From Limihaloglobus sulfuriphilus (lineage in GTDB: Bacteria; Planctomycetota; Phycisphaerae; Sedimentisphaerales; Sedimentisphaeraceae): DNA of 64,000 nucleotides. Positions within the stretch are counted from its first letter, which is position 1. Every line of letters starts with the position of its first letter. A program made the position numbers and the translations under genes. Below are positions 1 to 9,290 of this stretch, piece after piece. The notes below the pieces were generated by a model. It was not told the origin of the DNA, did no database searches, and saw nothing but the letters and a program-made list of their open reading frames with translations. The stretch spans positions 2,542,001 to 2,606,000 of the forward strand of contig NZ_CP019646.1 in assembly GCF_001999965.1 (NCBI RefSeq). Reading direction: 5' to 3'.

Positions 1-2894
1 TTTGCACTGCCGCCAAGCTGATCGATCAGGTGTTCCAGAGCCGAGCCGTAGCCGAGCTTTTTCCACCAATAACGGCTGTTAGTGTCTATCGAATCACCGT
101 AAGAGCCCAGCACGACAAGAACGCCGCCGCTGTTAACCCAGTTGACAAGCGAATTGTTCATAGAGACATAACGAGGCTTGAAATGCTCGTAAGAAAGTAC
201 AATCACGTCAAACCTGGACAGATAATCCGGCTCGCCCGCGCGTTCCATGACGAAAGAGGAAATCGGGACGCCCTTTTGAATCAGTGGAATGAGAAGCCCG
301 TATGCGTTCTGCAGCCTCGGATAGCCGCCCGTCTGCCACATCATTGTGTCAGCGACAGCGGCGCCGATGCGCTGTGTGGGCTGATTAACCCCGTCAACGT
401 GCCACTGGCCGCCCTTCTGTATTTCCTGAAGAACCTGAGTGATGGTCAGAATCCGTATTCTGAAATCCTCCGGAGCCGGTGTGCCGCCGCCGGTAGCAAA
501 ACCTAAATCTTCAAATATCCGCTCAGGCCAGGGTAGAATCTGATAAGAATCAACGTCCGGCATACTGAGCATCGCGGCTATGGATTGCCTGTACCAATTT
601 TCATACTGCTGCCATGTGCGATTGAGATCATCTTCGACCGGGTCAACAAGCAGCCACAGCTTCTTACCGGATGCCGCGGTCAATTGGACAAAATAATCAT
701 AAAGCGCAAAAGCCGATGAGAAGAATGATTTATCAGATGAGTTGTACTGATTCAATGACCAGTTTATCGGCCCTGTCCATACCTGGCCTATATAGCCGTC
801 ATAGGACGCGGTTGTTGACTGCCCCAACGGAGCAACCAGTGGATATGCAAAAGCAACGTTACTGTAAAGCGAGTGAACAGGAACTATAAAGGCTGCATTT
901 TCGTTTTTCTGCCGTGCTGATTCTTTGGTTTTTGAATAGAGCCTGCTTAAAAGTTGTTCATAGAGATGCTCTTTGAGCTGTCCGGTATAATATCGGGCGG
1001 CAGCGGAAGTATGGCCGCCTTCCCACGGCCGGCCGTAATAATCAACCCATAACTGCTTAAAACTCTCTTCATAGCCACCGTTTAGAAACGTAAGCGGCTC
1101 TTCCGGCAGGATTGCCTCCGCTCCAACAATCTCAATAGATTTTTCCGTCATTTCCTCAAGATAGCTAACCCAGCCGTCTGTGGCAGTCATATAATAACGG
1201 CTGCCTTCTATTCCGAACAAACCGCCCCACTGGTCTGTTTGAATATCATCAGTGTGGTCTCGGCCGTCCCAAGTGCCATTCCAATAGACATTACCGGCAT
1301 CAGAATCTGCTATAAACGATCTGGCGACACTATAGCCCTTCTGCCTCCAGGAATCTACAGTAGTCTTGCTGATATAATGCCAATCACCAAAACTCTGTCC
1401 CCAACTGGTTACAGCATCCGATGCGATGGCGGATCTGAGACTATACCCCAGTCCGGTCTGGAAGAAAGTTTTCGCGTTATAAAAATCTGATTCGATAAAG
1501 CTGCCGCACCCGGGATCAGCGGAATCATTACATTCAGTCCATTGCCCGGTCACCAGGTAAAAATCTTCTGTCCCGATTCTGCAATCTTTGTTCAAATCCC
1601 CCTGCATATAACCGCCATCTAAACAAGACCCCTGCTGAGCCTGAACAACATCAGCCCTGAAGCCATACACATTTGGCTTATACATTAGATAGTCATAAAT
1701 GCTGCTTGAAGAAACCGCAAACCTTGCAGATGTACTTTCCCCGCCGGAGGTCATTGAAAAGCGAACATAAACCACATCGGAGCCGCCGACAAAATCGGTT
1801 ATATCGTAATGAACGCCGGGGCCGCTGTCAGTACCGGAAGCGACTTGTGTCCAGTACTTATTATCTTTGGAAACCCACAACTGTGATTTGCACGAAGAAT
1901 CCGCCGCGTAACGCGTAGCCCAGACTTCTGCGCTGTCAAAACTTGTATCTATCACATAGCCCGGGCCGTATATTTCGGTAAAATCATACTTATAAACAAC
2001 TTCAGCATAACCATCAACAACAGGGCAGTAATACCTGTAGGTTGTTGACGGCTCGGAGTAAATCTGTGCGTTAGTCATCGAATAGCGGTAATCCTCATAC
2101 GCCGCGTCAGCGTCAAACAAATCCCATATATCACTGAAGGTATTCGGCGACTCATAGTTGGGGTTGCAGGACGGATCAAACGGGTCGTTGCAATCCATCC
2201 AGCTGCCCGCCAGTGCGGCAAAATCGTTCAGCTCAACGCGGCAGTTATGGTCAACATCGCCGCTGAGATAATACCCCTGCTGACATGAGCCGTATTGGCT
2301 GTGAACAATCTCTGCTTCAAACCCATAAACGTTTGGAGCCTCAAGGCTGGAGTTTGCCTGTTGTGACCGGCAGAACTGAGTATGTATGGCATCCGAATCC
2401 GCATCCATATAAAACTTTATATAGACTACACTTGAGCCGTTCACAATATCAGATATATCGTGCCGGACGGCAGGGCCGTTATCAGATCCGCCGGCGATAA
2501 GATGCCAGTCAATGCCGTCGGCAGAGACATAAAGCTCTGTCAAACCGCCAAGATTGAGCCTTGTACTCCATACGTAAGCGCTGCTTGACTGAGTGTCAAC
2601 TACATATCCATCACCATATATCGCACTGAAATCGTATTTGTAGATCACGGATGCGGGATTTATATCTACCGGACAAAAATATTTAAATCCCAATTGTGTT
2701 TCTGTCTCTATCCTGGCGTTATCCATACGGTAAAGGTATTTTTGACCGGTGCCGGCTGTATCGTACATATCCCAGACATCGCTGAAAAACTCAGCCGAGA
2801 CATTGCCGCAAGAGACACACAGCATAACACACAACAACAGTAGAGTCCTGTTGAATATATGCTTTTTAAAATTTTCAGTCAAAATACACTTCAT
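1..2894 (-). CDS. Secreted dockerin-containing glycosidase-like protein (3' end cut by window edge)
   Basis: The reading frame is open from an ATG at 2894 to the left edge, so about 965 residues are visible and the C-terminus is missing. It has a hydrophobic signal peptide (FNRTLLLLCVMLCVSC), then two copies of a roughly 160-residue module opening with FSD[VI]WD, each followed by a dockerin-like segment (GDVDHNCRVELNDFAALAGSWM and GDLNKDCRIGTEDFYLVTGQW). After these comes a large domain with the acidic motif LPEEPL and a GATase-like stretch (RFDVIVLSYEHFKP, SGGVLVVLG) reminiscent of the trimerisation domain of GH42-type enzymes. It is a tandem paralogue of the gene at 2913-6353, which lies 18 nt upstream in the same orientation. 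No clear Shine-Dalgarno precedes the ATG, so expression may rely on coupling to the upstream gene. Glycosidase activity is inferred from the layout; I do not recognise a named GH family. Confidence 0.8.
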   Translation of the reverse strand, partial: MKCILTENFKKHIFNRTLLLLCVMLCVSCGNVSAEFFSDVWDMYDTAGTGQKYLYRMDNARIETETQLGFKYFCPVDINPASVIYKYDFSAIYGDGYVVDTQSSSAYVWSTRLNLGGLTELYVSADGIDWHLIAGGSDNGPAVRHDISDIVNGSSVVYIKFYMDADSDAIHTQFCRSQQANSSLEAPNVYGFEAEIVHSQYGSCQQGYYLSGDVDHNCRVELNDFAALAGSWMDCNDPFDPSCNPNYESPNTFSDIWDLFDADAAYEDYRYSMTNAQIYSEPSTTYRYYCPVVDGYAEVVYKYDFTEIYGPGYVIDTSFDSAEVWATRYAADSSCKSQLWVSKDNKYWTQVASGTDSGPGVHYDITDFVGGSDVVYVRFSMTSGGESTSARFAVSSSSIYDYLMYKPNVYGFRADVVQAQQGSCLDGGYMQGDLNKDCRIGTEDFYLVTGQWTECNDSADPGCGSFIESDFYNAKTFFQTGLGYSLRSAIASDAVTSWGQSFGDWHYISKTTVDSWRQKGYSVARSFIADSDAGNVYWNGTWDGRDHTDDIQTDQWGGLFGIEGSRYYMTATDGWVSYLEEMTEKSIEIVGAEAILPEEPLTFLNGGYEESFKQLWVDYYGRPWEGGHTSAAARYYTGQLKEHLYEQLLSRLYSKTKESARQKNENAAFIVPVHSLYSNVAFAYPLVAPLGQSTTASYDGYIGQVWTGPINWSLNQYNSSDKSFFSSAFALYDYFVQLTAASGKKLWLLVDPVEDDLNRTWQQYENWYRQSIAAMLSMPDVDSYQILPWPERIFEDLGFATGGGTPAPEDFRIRILTITQVLQEIQKGGQWHVDGVNQPTQRIGAAVADTMMWQTGGYPRLQNAYGLLIPLIQKGVPISSFVMERAGEPDYLSRFDVIVLSYEHFKPRYVSMNNSLVNWVNSGGVLVVLGSYGDSIDTNSRYWWKKLGYGSALEHLIDQLGGSA

Positions 2895-2912
2895 ATTTTA
2901 CATTAATTATTC

Positions 2913-5900
2913 TTACTGTGGATATTCAATTTCTACAACCGCTCCGTCCGGGTCATTGTTGAATTTTATGCTGAAGGTATCGCCGTCATCGCTAAACTCA
3001 AATGATACGGGCTGATTATCGGAACCGGTAACGTTTATGTTGCTCTCGATTCCCGAATACGGCGCCGCCACACGGGCAACCGCCGGTGTCTGATCGGGGC
3101 CCTTCAACGTAAACCGCAGCACATTGCCCGCATACTCCTGCGACATAAGCCGGTGTGTGGCGTGCAGCACCGCGGGCGTGCCGCTTTGAAGCTGCGATGT
3201 AACATCTCTGTATAAGCCGCTGCTGCCGACAGTTACGATAGGATCAGTAACAACCTCCAGCGCCGGCGAGAAGATATCAACCATCCTGCCCTGGATACTG
3301 ACCGGATTGCTGATCGAGTGGGCTATAACAAAGGGGCCTCTGTCTATCCTGAAAAATCCAGGTGTCTGCATCGCCGGTCTGCCGATTTTGGCAAGTGCAC
3401 TGTTAAGCAGAGGCAGATAAACATTATTAGCCGTCGAGGAAGAAGCGAAACTGCCCGGGCTGACCTGCCGGCGAAGTACCCAGCCCTCTCCCGCCTGCCA
3501 GTCGTTGTCCTGATTTGCACTGCCGCCAAACTGATCGATCAGGTGTTCCAGAGCCGAGCCGTAGCCGAGCTTTTCCCACCAATAACGGCTGTTAGTGTCT
3601 ATCGAATCACCGTAAGAGCCCAGCACGACAAGAACTCCGCCGCTTTTGACCCAGTTGACAAGCGAATTGTTCATAGAGACATAACGAGGCTTGAAATGCT
3701 CGTACGAAAGTACAATCACGTCAAACCGGGACAAATACTCCGGCTCGCCCGCGCGTTCCATGACGAAAGAGGAAATCGGGACGCCCTTTTGAATCAGGGG
3801 AATGAGAAGCCCGTATGCGTTCTGCAGCCTCGGATAGCCGCCCGTCTGCCACATCATTGTGTCAGCGACAGCGGCGCCGATTCGCTGCGTCGGCTCGTTA
3901 ACCCCGTCAATGTGCCACTGGCCGCCCTTCTGGATTTCCTGAAGAACCTGAGTAATGGTTAAAACCAGTATTCTGAAATCCTCCGGACCGGGTGTGACGC
4001 CGCCGCCCATCGCGAAGCCATCTTCAAATACGCGCTCGGGCCAGGGCATAATTTCATACGAATCGATTTCATCCATACTCAGCAATGCAGCCACTGAGTG
4101 TTTGTACCACCCTTCATAACTTTCCCATGTATGGCTTGGGTCGTCTTCTACAGGATCCACCAGCAGCCACAGTTTTCTATCAGATGCGACAGATAGCTGA
4201 GTAAAATAGTCATACAATGCAAACGCCGACGAAAAGAATGATTGATCATATCCGTTATACTGGTTCAATGACCAGTTTATCGGCCCTGTCCATATCTGAC
4301 CGATGTAACCGTCATAATCCTGCATTGTAGTCCGGCCCAGCGGAGCGACAAGGCCCGCCGCGACGTTGCTGTACATTGAATGTATTGGAATTACGAACGG
4401 GATATTCTGATTTTTTTCACGGGCGATATCTTTCGTTCTGGTATAGAGTTTCTTGAGAAGCTCTTCATACAGGCGGCATTTGAGCTGACCTGTGTCAAAT
4501 CTGGCGGATAATGAGCTGCTGCCGGCTTCCCACGGCCTGTTGTAATAATCAACCCATATATCTTTGAAGCTCTGCTCGTAGCCGCTGCTCAAGTGGGCAA
4601 GAGGTTCTTCCGGCAGGATCGCATCAGCGCCTGCGTTATTCAGGGATTTTTCGGTTATATCTTCGAGATAATCCGTCCAGCCGTCTGTGGGCGTCATGTA
4701 ATAACGAGTACCGGCAACACTAAACAACCCCCCCCCCCGATCTGTTTCGATGTCATCAGTATGCTCTCTGCCATCCCATTCACCAGAGGTGTATATGCTG
4801 CCGGCGTCAGAGTCAGAGAAAAACATCCTGCCGACACTGTAACCGTTCTGCTGCCATGAGTTTATCGCTGTTTCAATATAGTCCCAGCTTAAGCCGTGTC
4901 CGTGAAGTATCATTGCATCTGTCGAAATGGCGGACTTGGGGCTGTAGGTAAGTGTTGTCTGGAACATGGTTTTGGCTTTATAAAAGCCCGACTCGATAAA
5001 GTCGCCGCACTCGGGGTCGGAAGAATTATTGCATTTTCCCCACTGCTGAGCCATCAGCATCAAATCTTCTGTATCTACGCGGCAGTCTTTATTCATTTCG
5101 CCGTCGAGATAGTTGCCGCCCAGACACGACTGCGGCTGGGACTGCACAACATTGGCGCGGAAACCGTAAACGTTGGGCTTGTAAATGAGATAATCGTAAA
5201 TGCTGCTCGAGGAGAGCGCTGCCTGCGCAGATGTGCGGTCCGGGCCGGAGGTCATGGAAAACCGCACATAAACCGTATTTGAACCGCCAACAACATCGCT
5301 TATGTCATGGTGGACGCCCGGTCCGTTGTCAGTGCCTGAGGCGGCGAGCGTCCAGACCTCGTTATCCGGCGAGACCCAAAGCTGAGATTTGCTCCCGCTG
5401 CCGGCAATACGTGTGCACCAGACCTCCGCGCTGTCATCCTTTGTGTCTATCACATAGCCGGGGCCGTAAATCTGTTCGAAATCGTATTTGTACACTACCT
5501 CCGCATAGCCGGGCTCAATCGGGCAGTAATATTTGTATGTTGTTGACGGCGGAGCATAAATCTCCGCGTTTGTCATTGAATACCGGTAATCCTCGTACGC
5601 CGCCTCGGCGTCAAACAAATCCCATATATCGCTGAAGGTATTTGAGGACTCATAATTGGGGTTGCAGAACGGATCAAACGGGTCGTTGCATTCCATCCAG
5701 CTCCTTGCAAGTCCGGCGAAATCACCAAGCTCAACGCGGCAGTTATGATTCACATCGCCGCTGAGGTAATACTCCCGCTGACATGAACCGTTGTCGGCAT
5801 GAACCACTTTTGCCTCGAACCCATATACATTGGGTGTTTCAAAGTCCGGATTATCCTCTTGAGAACGGCAAAACTGGGAATTGATGTGGCTTGAAACAGG

Positions 5901-6353
5901 ATCGACAACAAACTTAACATAAACAACCCCCGCGCCGCCGATTATCTTCGATATATTATGACGCTGAGCGGGGCCGTAATCTTCACCGGAGGCAATAAGA
6001 TGCCAGTCAATCCCGTTTACAGAGACATAAAGCTCTGCCGTGCCTCCTATGTTCAGGCGGGTAGCCCAGACTTTCGCTCCATAGTCATAGGGATCAACCA
6101 CATAGACGGGGCCGTAAATAGTGCTGAAATCATATTTATAAATAACCTCTGCCCTTTCGAGTGTTGAGGAGCAGAAAAACTTAAAATCAGGCTCTGTATA
6201 TATTTCGGCATTGTCAAGGCGATAAAGATACTTCTGGCTGACTTGAGGCGGGTCGTACATATCCCATACATCACTGAATAATTCCGCCGAGGCAGAAACA
6301 CATAAAACACATAGCAAAACCAACATTGACAATCTTTTAACCGTACCGGTCAT
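2913..6353 (-). CDS. Secreted two-dockerin glycosidase-like protein (full-length paralogue)
   Basis: 1146 residues. Signal peptide about 1-23 (MLVLLCVLCVSASA). Module A about 24-190; dockerin-like repeat about 197-227 (GDVNHNCRVELGDFAGLARSW); module B about 240-405 (FSDIWDLFDAE); second dockerin-like repeat about 412-445 (GEMNKDCRVDTEDLMLMAQQW); large C-terminal region about 455-1146. The C-terminal region holds ILPEEPL, DGYIGQIWTGPINWSLNQY and a GATase-like segment (RFDVIVLSYEHFKPRYVSM), then a beta-rich tail. The layout suggests a TIM-barrel hydrolase plus a GH42-like trimerisation domain, but the exact family and substrate are unknown. The dockerin repeats are internal, not terminal, which is unusual. 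An 11-base G run (4728-4738, coding strand) encodes a Gly stretch where the paralogue has QWGG. Probably co-transcribed with the downstream paralogue. Confidence 0.85.
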   Translation of the reverse strand: MTGTVKRLSMLVLLCVLCVSASAELFSDVWDMYDPPQVSQKYLYRLDNAEIYTEPDFKFFCSSTLERAEVIYKYDFSTIYGPVYVVDPYDYGAKVWATRLNIGGTAELYVSVNGIDWHLIASGEDYGPAQRHNISKIIGGAGVVYVKFVVDPVSSHINSQFCRSQEDNPDFETPNVYGFEAKVVHADNGSCQREYYLSGDVNHNCRVELGDFAGLARSWMECNDPFDPFCNPNYESSNTFSDIWDLFDAEAAYEDYRYSMTNAEIYAPPSTTYKYYCPIEPGYAEVVYKYDFEQIYGPGYVIDTKDDSAEVWCTRIAGSGSKSQLWVSPDNEVWTLAASGTDNGPGVHHDISDVVGGSNTVYVRFSMTSGPDRTSAQAALSSSSIYDYLIYKPNVYGFRANVVQSQPQSCLGGNYLDGEMNKDCRVDTEDLMLMAQQWGKCNNSSDPECGDFIESGFYKAKTMFQTTLTYSPKSAISTDAMILHGHGLSWDYIETAINSWQQNGYSVGRMFFSDSDAGSIYTSGEWDGREHTDDIETDRGGGLFSVAGTRYYMTPTDGWTDYLEDITEKSLNNAGADAILPEEPLAHLSSGYEQSFKDIWVDYYNRPWEAGSSSLSARFDTGQLKCRLYEELLKKLYTRTKDIAREKNQNIPFVIPIHSMYSNVAAGLVAPLGRTTMQDYDGYIGQIWTGPINWSLNQYNGYDQSFFSSAFALYDYFTQLSVASDRKLWLLVDPVEDDPSHTWESYEGWYKHSVAALLSMDEIDSYEIMPWPERVFEDGFAMGGGVTPGPEDFRILVLTITQVLQEIQKGGQWHIDGVNEPTQRIGAAVADTMMWQTGGYPRLQNAYGLLIPLIQKGVPISSFVMERAGEPEYLSRFDVIVLSYEHFKPRYVSMNNSLVNWVKSGGVLVVLGSYGDSIDTNSRYWWEKLGYGSALEHLIDQFGGSANQDNDWQAGEGWVLRRQVSPGSFASSSTANNVYLPLLNSALAKIGRPAMQTPGFFRIDRGPFVIAHSISNPVSIQGRMVDIFSPALEVVTDPIVTVGSSGLYRDVTSQLQSGTPAVLHATHRLMSQEYAGNVLRFTLKGPDQTPAVARVAAPYSGIESNINVTGSDNQPVSFEFSDDGDTFSIKFNNDPDGAVVEIEYPQ
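4728..4738. repeat. Eleven-base poly-C/poly-G tract inside a coding region
   Basis: Eleven consecutive C on the plus strand, read as G on the coding strand of the 2913-6353 gene. It encodes Arg-Gly-Gly-Gly where the tandem paralogue (near 1228) reads Gln-Trp-Gly-Gly from a mixed sequence of the same length. The frame stays open with 11 bases. Such tracts are prone to slippage, so it may be a phase-variation site or a sequencing or assembly artefact. Confidence 0.9.
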
Positions 6354-6491
6354 ATTTCACTCCACTAATGGTGTCATAAAGCTATTTGCAAAATCCTTAA
6401 TTGGAGGATTTTCCTGTTAAAAATAAAAATTATTCAGTAAGAAACCTGAGAGCTTATCAGCGGCGCCGAATAACGCGGCTCAGGTATAAAA

Positions 6492-8477
6492 TCATAGAAC
6501 ATTCACTTCGCATTCAACTCTGTTCGCGGGTTTGAGAAGTATATCTTTCAAACGCACTGCCGCGGGCTTGAGGTTGCCCTCGAAATCGATCAGCGATGTA
6601 TTTGCCGGGCATGGGTAGCTGTCATGTCCCATCCAGATAATGAAGCCGCCAACCCTCGGGAATTTACTTTTATAAATATTCAAAGCCGTGCAGAGATAAT
6701 CCGCCTGGCGTTTCTGTCCCCACTGAACGTATTGCTCAATAGACGAGGGGCAGCGCCCGTGCTCGTCGATAAACTCCTGATCCTCTATCCACCATGACGA
6801 AGCCGACCACAGCGGGTTTTCAAGCGATACAGGAAGCGGCTCAAAAGAGCCTTTGTATTTTGTTATAATATCAGCAGATGAGGGACCTGGGATGCCCATT
6901 TCCGCCCTGAAATGCGAATCTTCGTCCTGCCAGTAATTCTGCCACTGATCCAGTGTATAACCCTTCGCTTTCCATGGGCCGTGCACGTTCCAATGCAGAT
7001 TCTGGTTAAACGATTCTTCATGGGCGTTGAAACGCGGGCCGATTGGAGATGTCGGCATAAACCGGCGCTGCGGGTCAAACAGCATCACTGCCTCTTCCAG
7101 GCTCTCCAGCATCGGGTGGGTGCTGTCCAGCGGCAGGCCGATACCCGGCGAGCCGTCAAGAGCGGTCTGGAGCTCATTGCCGCCGCACCAGACGGAAATT
7201 GAAACATGCCTCTGCAGCCGCTTCAAATACGAAACGGCGGTTTCGGTAATGACCTCTATAGCCGCCTTCTCACGCGGCGGGCTGTTGTCTATACCTGATG
7301 AGCTCAAAGGGAACTCCTGCCAGACCATAAGGCCCAGCTCGTCGCAGATTTCATAGAGGCAGTCGGGCTCTTTGACACCCCCGCCCCAGATTCTAATCAG
7401 GTTAAAGCCCATCTCTTTGTAATGATTGAGCCGGAGAAAATAATCTTCCTCTCTCAGGTCAGCGTAATTGGGCAGTATGGGTGTCCAGTTCACCCCCTGA
7501 ATAAACATATCCCTGCCGTTGACCCTGCAAATCCAGGGATCGCACTCGGCGGGCGTGCTATGGCAGTTTTTCCAGCTGATTTTCTTAAAGCCGACCCGCT
7601 CTGATACCTCTTTTACAAGATTGCCGCTGCCGTCATATATCCTGATTCGCAGGCGGTAGAGTTTCTGATGCCCCAGACCGTTTGGCCACCAGGAGGAGAC
7701 TTTCAATCTGCCGGCGGAAAAGACGCCGCCGTCTATCGGGTGCTTTCGGCTGAATACTGTTTGATTTCCGTCAAAAAGCGAAATTTCAGCATAAACATCT
7801 GAATCGCTCTGTGCATCAAAGGAAACGCAAACCTCGCCTGTACCGCTTTGATAATCATAATCTGTATATGAAATTACAGATCTCACGTAAACAGAATCAA
7901 AGCCCTCGATGCTGATAGGGCCGAAGATACCCGTCTGGACGAGCCGCCGCGTCCAGTCCCAGGTATAATTATAACGCGGCTTCCAATCGTTTATTTTAGA
8001 TGTGTAACCGTACTGACCAAGCCATCGCGGCGGGCAGTCGAATATAATCTGTAATGTATTATTACTTTTTTCCAAGTATCGCGTCAGCTCAACTTCATGG
8101 CTTACAAAGGCATTGTCAAAAGAATACACCTGTGTGGAATTGACAAAAATCCGCCCCTTGTAGTCCAGGCCGTCGATCTTGAGCATGTGCCGCGTCGAGC
8201 TGCTTAGCCACTCTTGCGGAAGCTGCGTCTCAAAAAGCCACTGGCGGTTTTCCACCCATTCGCAAAGGCGGTAGTTATCTCCCTGGTTCCAGTCGGGAAT
8301 TAACCCCGCATCGAGCAGGCTCTTCTGAACAGAACAGGGTACCGCGGCAGGTATCCCACGGACATCCGCATCGAGGTTTTCACCAAGTTCAGCACTGCTG
8401 CACAGGTCCCACTGATTGGGCAGGTATCCCGTGAGCGTCCAATTTAAAGTTGAAAGATCGTGAACACAATTTCGCAT
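6492..8477 (-). CDS. Glycoside hydrolase family 2, beta-mannosidase-like
   Basis: 661 residues, no signal peptide, probably cytoplasmic. It resembles beta-mannosidase-type GH2 enzymes: an N-terminal jelly-roll domain (DLSTLNWTLTGYLP, ENRQWLFETQLP, LKIDGLDYKGRIFVN), an Ig-like middle domain, and a TIM barrel opening with MFIQGVNWTPILPNYADL. The acid/base glutamate is E435 in VWCGGNELQ. E526 in FRAEMGIPGP is the likely nucleophile, by position. It would remove terminal beta-mannosyl residues from oligosaccharides produced outside. At 661 residues it is shorter than the usual 800 or more, lacking most of the C-terminal beta domain. The ATG at 8477 has no strong ribosome binding site. It lies downstream of the PEP-CTERM gene but is separated from it by a terminator. 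Confidence 0.85.
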   Translation of the reverse strand: MRNCVHDLSTLNWTLTGYLPNQWDLCSSAELGENLDADVRGIPAAVPCSVQKSLLDAGLIPDWNQGDNYRLCEWVENRQWLFETQLPQEWLSSSTRHMLKIDGLDYKGRIFVNSTQVYSFDNAFVSHEVELTRYLEKSNNTLQIIFDCPPRWLGQYGYTSKINDWKPRYNYTWDWTRRLVQTGIFGPISIEGFDSVYVRSVISYTDYDYQSGTGEVCVSFDAQSDSDVYAEISLFDGNQTVFSRKHPIDGGVFSAGRLKVSSWWPNGLGHQKLYRLRIRIYDGSGNLVKEVSERVGFKKISWKNCHSTPAECDPWICRVNGRDMFIQGVNWTPILPNYADLREEDYFLRLNHYKEMGFNLIRIWGGGVKEPDCLYEICDELGLMVWQEFPLSSSGIDNSPPREKAAIEVITETAVSYLKRLQRHVSISVWCGGNELQTALDGSPGIGLPLDSTHPMLESLEEAVMLFDPQRRFMPTSPIGPRFNAHEESFNQNLHWNVHGPWKAKGYTLDQWQNYWQDEDSHFRAEMGIPGPSSADIITKYKGSFEPLPVSLENPLWSASSWWIEDQEFIDEHGRCPSSIEQYVQWGQKRQADYLCTALNIYKSKFPRVGGFIIWMGHDSYPCPANTSLIDFEGNLKPAAVRLKDILLKPANRVECEVNVL

Positions 8478-8529
8478 AATAGAAATCTGAGCTGTGCTTC
8501 AAAGCACTGCAAATAGTTGACTTAATTAA

Positions 8530-8559
8530 AAGGCGTACGCGTTTGAACACGTACGCCTT
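8530..8559 (-). terminator. Rho-independent terminator after the PEP-CTERM gene
   Basis: Perfect 10-bp stem AAGGCGTACG/CGTACGCCTT with a 10-nt loop. It lies 29 bases beyond the stop of the 8588-9202 gene and is followed on the minus strand by TTAATTAAG. An operator for a LacI-type regulator is possible because the arm is itself rich in CGTACG, but the position favours a terminator. Confidence 0.65.
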
Positions 8560-8587
8560 ATTTATAAACTTTATTGAAACGTACTTG

Positions 8588-9202
8588 TTATTTTCTTCTC
8601 TTCAGCAGCAGTGCGCCAAGTCCTAATACTGCAAGGCTCGCAGGTTCAGGGACTAAAACGGCGTTGTCCGCCCTTGTAACACCCCAGTCACCGTATGTAC
8701 CGCCTCCCATGTAACCGACGATGCGATATCTGATTTTTTGCGTATTTGCGGGAGCGGTCAGGGTCATTGAGCGAGTTACCCAGGAATGCTCAATATAATC
8801 AGGGTCAGTAGGCTTAAGCTCGGCGCCGTCCTGTCCGGAAATCAATGCATTAGCAGCGTCATAGAATTCTAAATTGAGGTAAATCTGCTCTGCTCCGGCG
8901 ATTCTGCCTTTGAATTCGGCTGAAGCGGTGAACTCAGTACCGCCGACATCTGTTCCAAAATCGACAGTCTGTTCTCCCCAGCCCCAGTTAAGTGACTCTA
9001 AATCGCCAATCTGAAGCTGCCACTCTCCGTGACCGGCCTGGATTTCAGTTTCACGCTGGACATTGCCGCCGGCAAAATACCAATTATCAGCTATGGCATT
9101 GCCGTCGCCGTCTTCAAAACCAGGGTTTAACAGATAATTTGCATTGACCGCACATACTGTACTCAATACAACCAACAAATAAAAAACAGTCTTCTTTTTC
9201 AT
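8588..9202 (-). CDS. PEP-CTERM sorting-domain secreted protein
   Basis: 204 residues from the ATG at 9202 (MKKKTVFYLLVVLSTVCAVNA), which has GGAG about 10 nt upstream and gives a proper signal peptide. A longer frame reaching 9268 would put about 22 residues before it and is less likely. The mature part (NYLLNPGFEDGDGNAIADNW) looks like a beta-sandwich carbohydrate-binding-type domain. The C-terminus is a classic PEP-CTERM signal: VPEPASLAVLGLGALLL followed by KRRK, the tail that exosortase systems recognise before attachment or release at the cell surface. It lies 88 nt downstream of a prepilin-like gene in the same orientation and ends at a strong terminator. The ligand is unknown. Confidence 0.85.
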   Translation of the reverse strand: MKKKTVFYLLVVLSTVCAVNANYLLNPGFEDGDGNAIADNWYFAGGNVQRETEIQAGHGEWQLQIGDLESLNWGWGEQTVDFGTDVGGTEFTASAEFKGRIAGAEQIYLNLEFYDAANALISGQDGAELKPTDPDYIEHSWVTRSMTLTAPANTQKIRYRIVGYMGGGTYGDWGVTRADNAVLVPEPASLAVLGLGALLLKRRK

Positions 9203-9290
9203 GGTACTTCTAACTCCAAAAAAAGGAAAAATAAATTTTAATGGCCCACTCGGACCATTCACTAACACATTATATCATTGTCGGACCCGC

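Noticed and set aside
3318-3962. Open frame of 214 residues on the plus strand (and a similar one at 30-506)
   Set aside because: Antisense to the dockerin paralogues. The two frames resemble each other only because the genes beneath are duplicates; no domain or ribosome site.
1-6353. Cellulosome scaffold
   Set aside because: Dockerin-like repeats only; no cohesin domain seen in the window.
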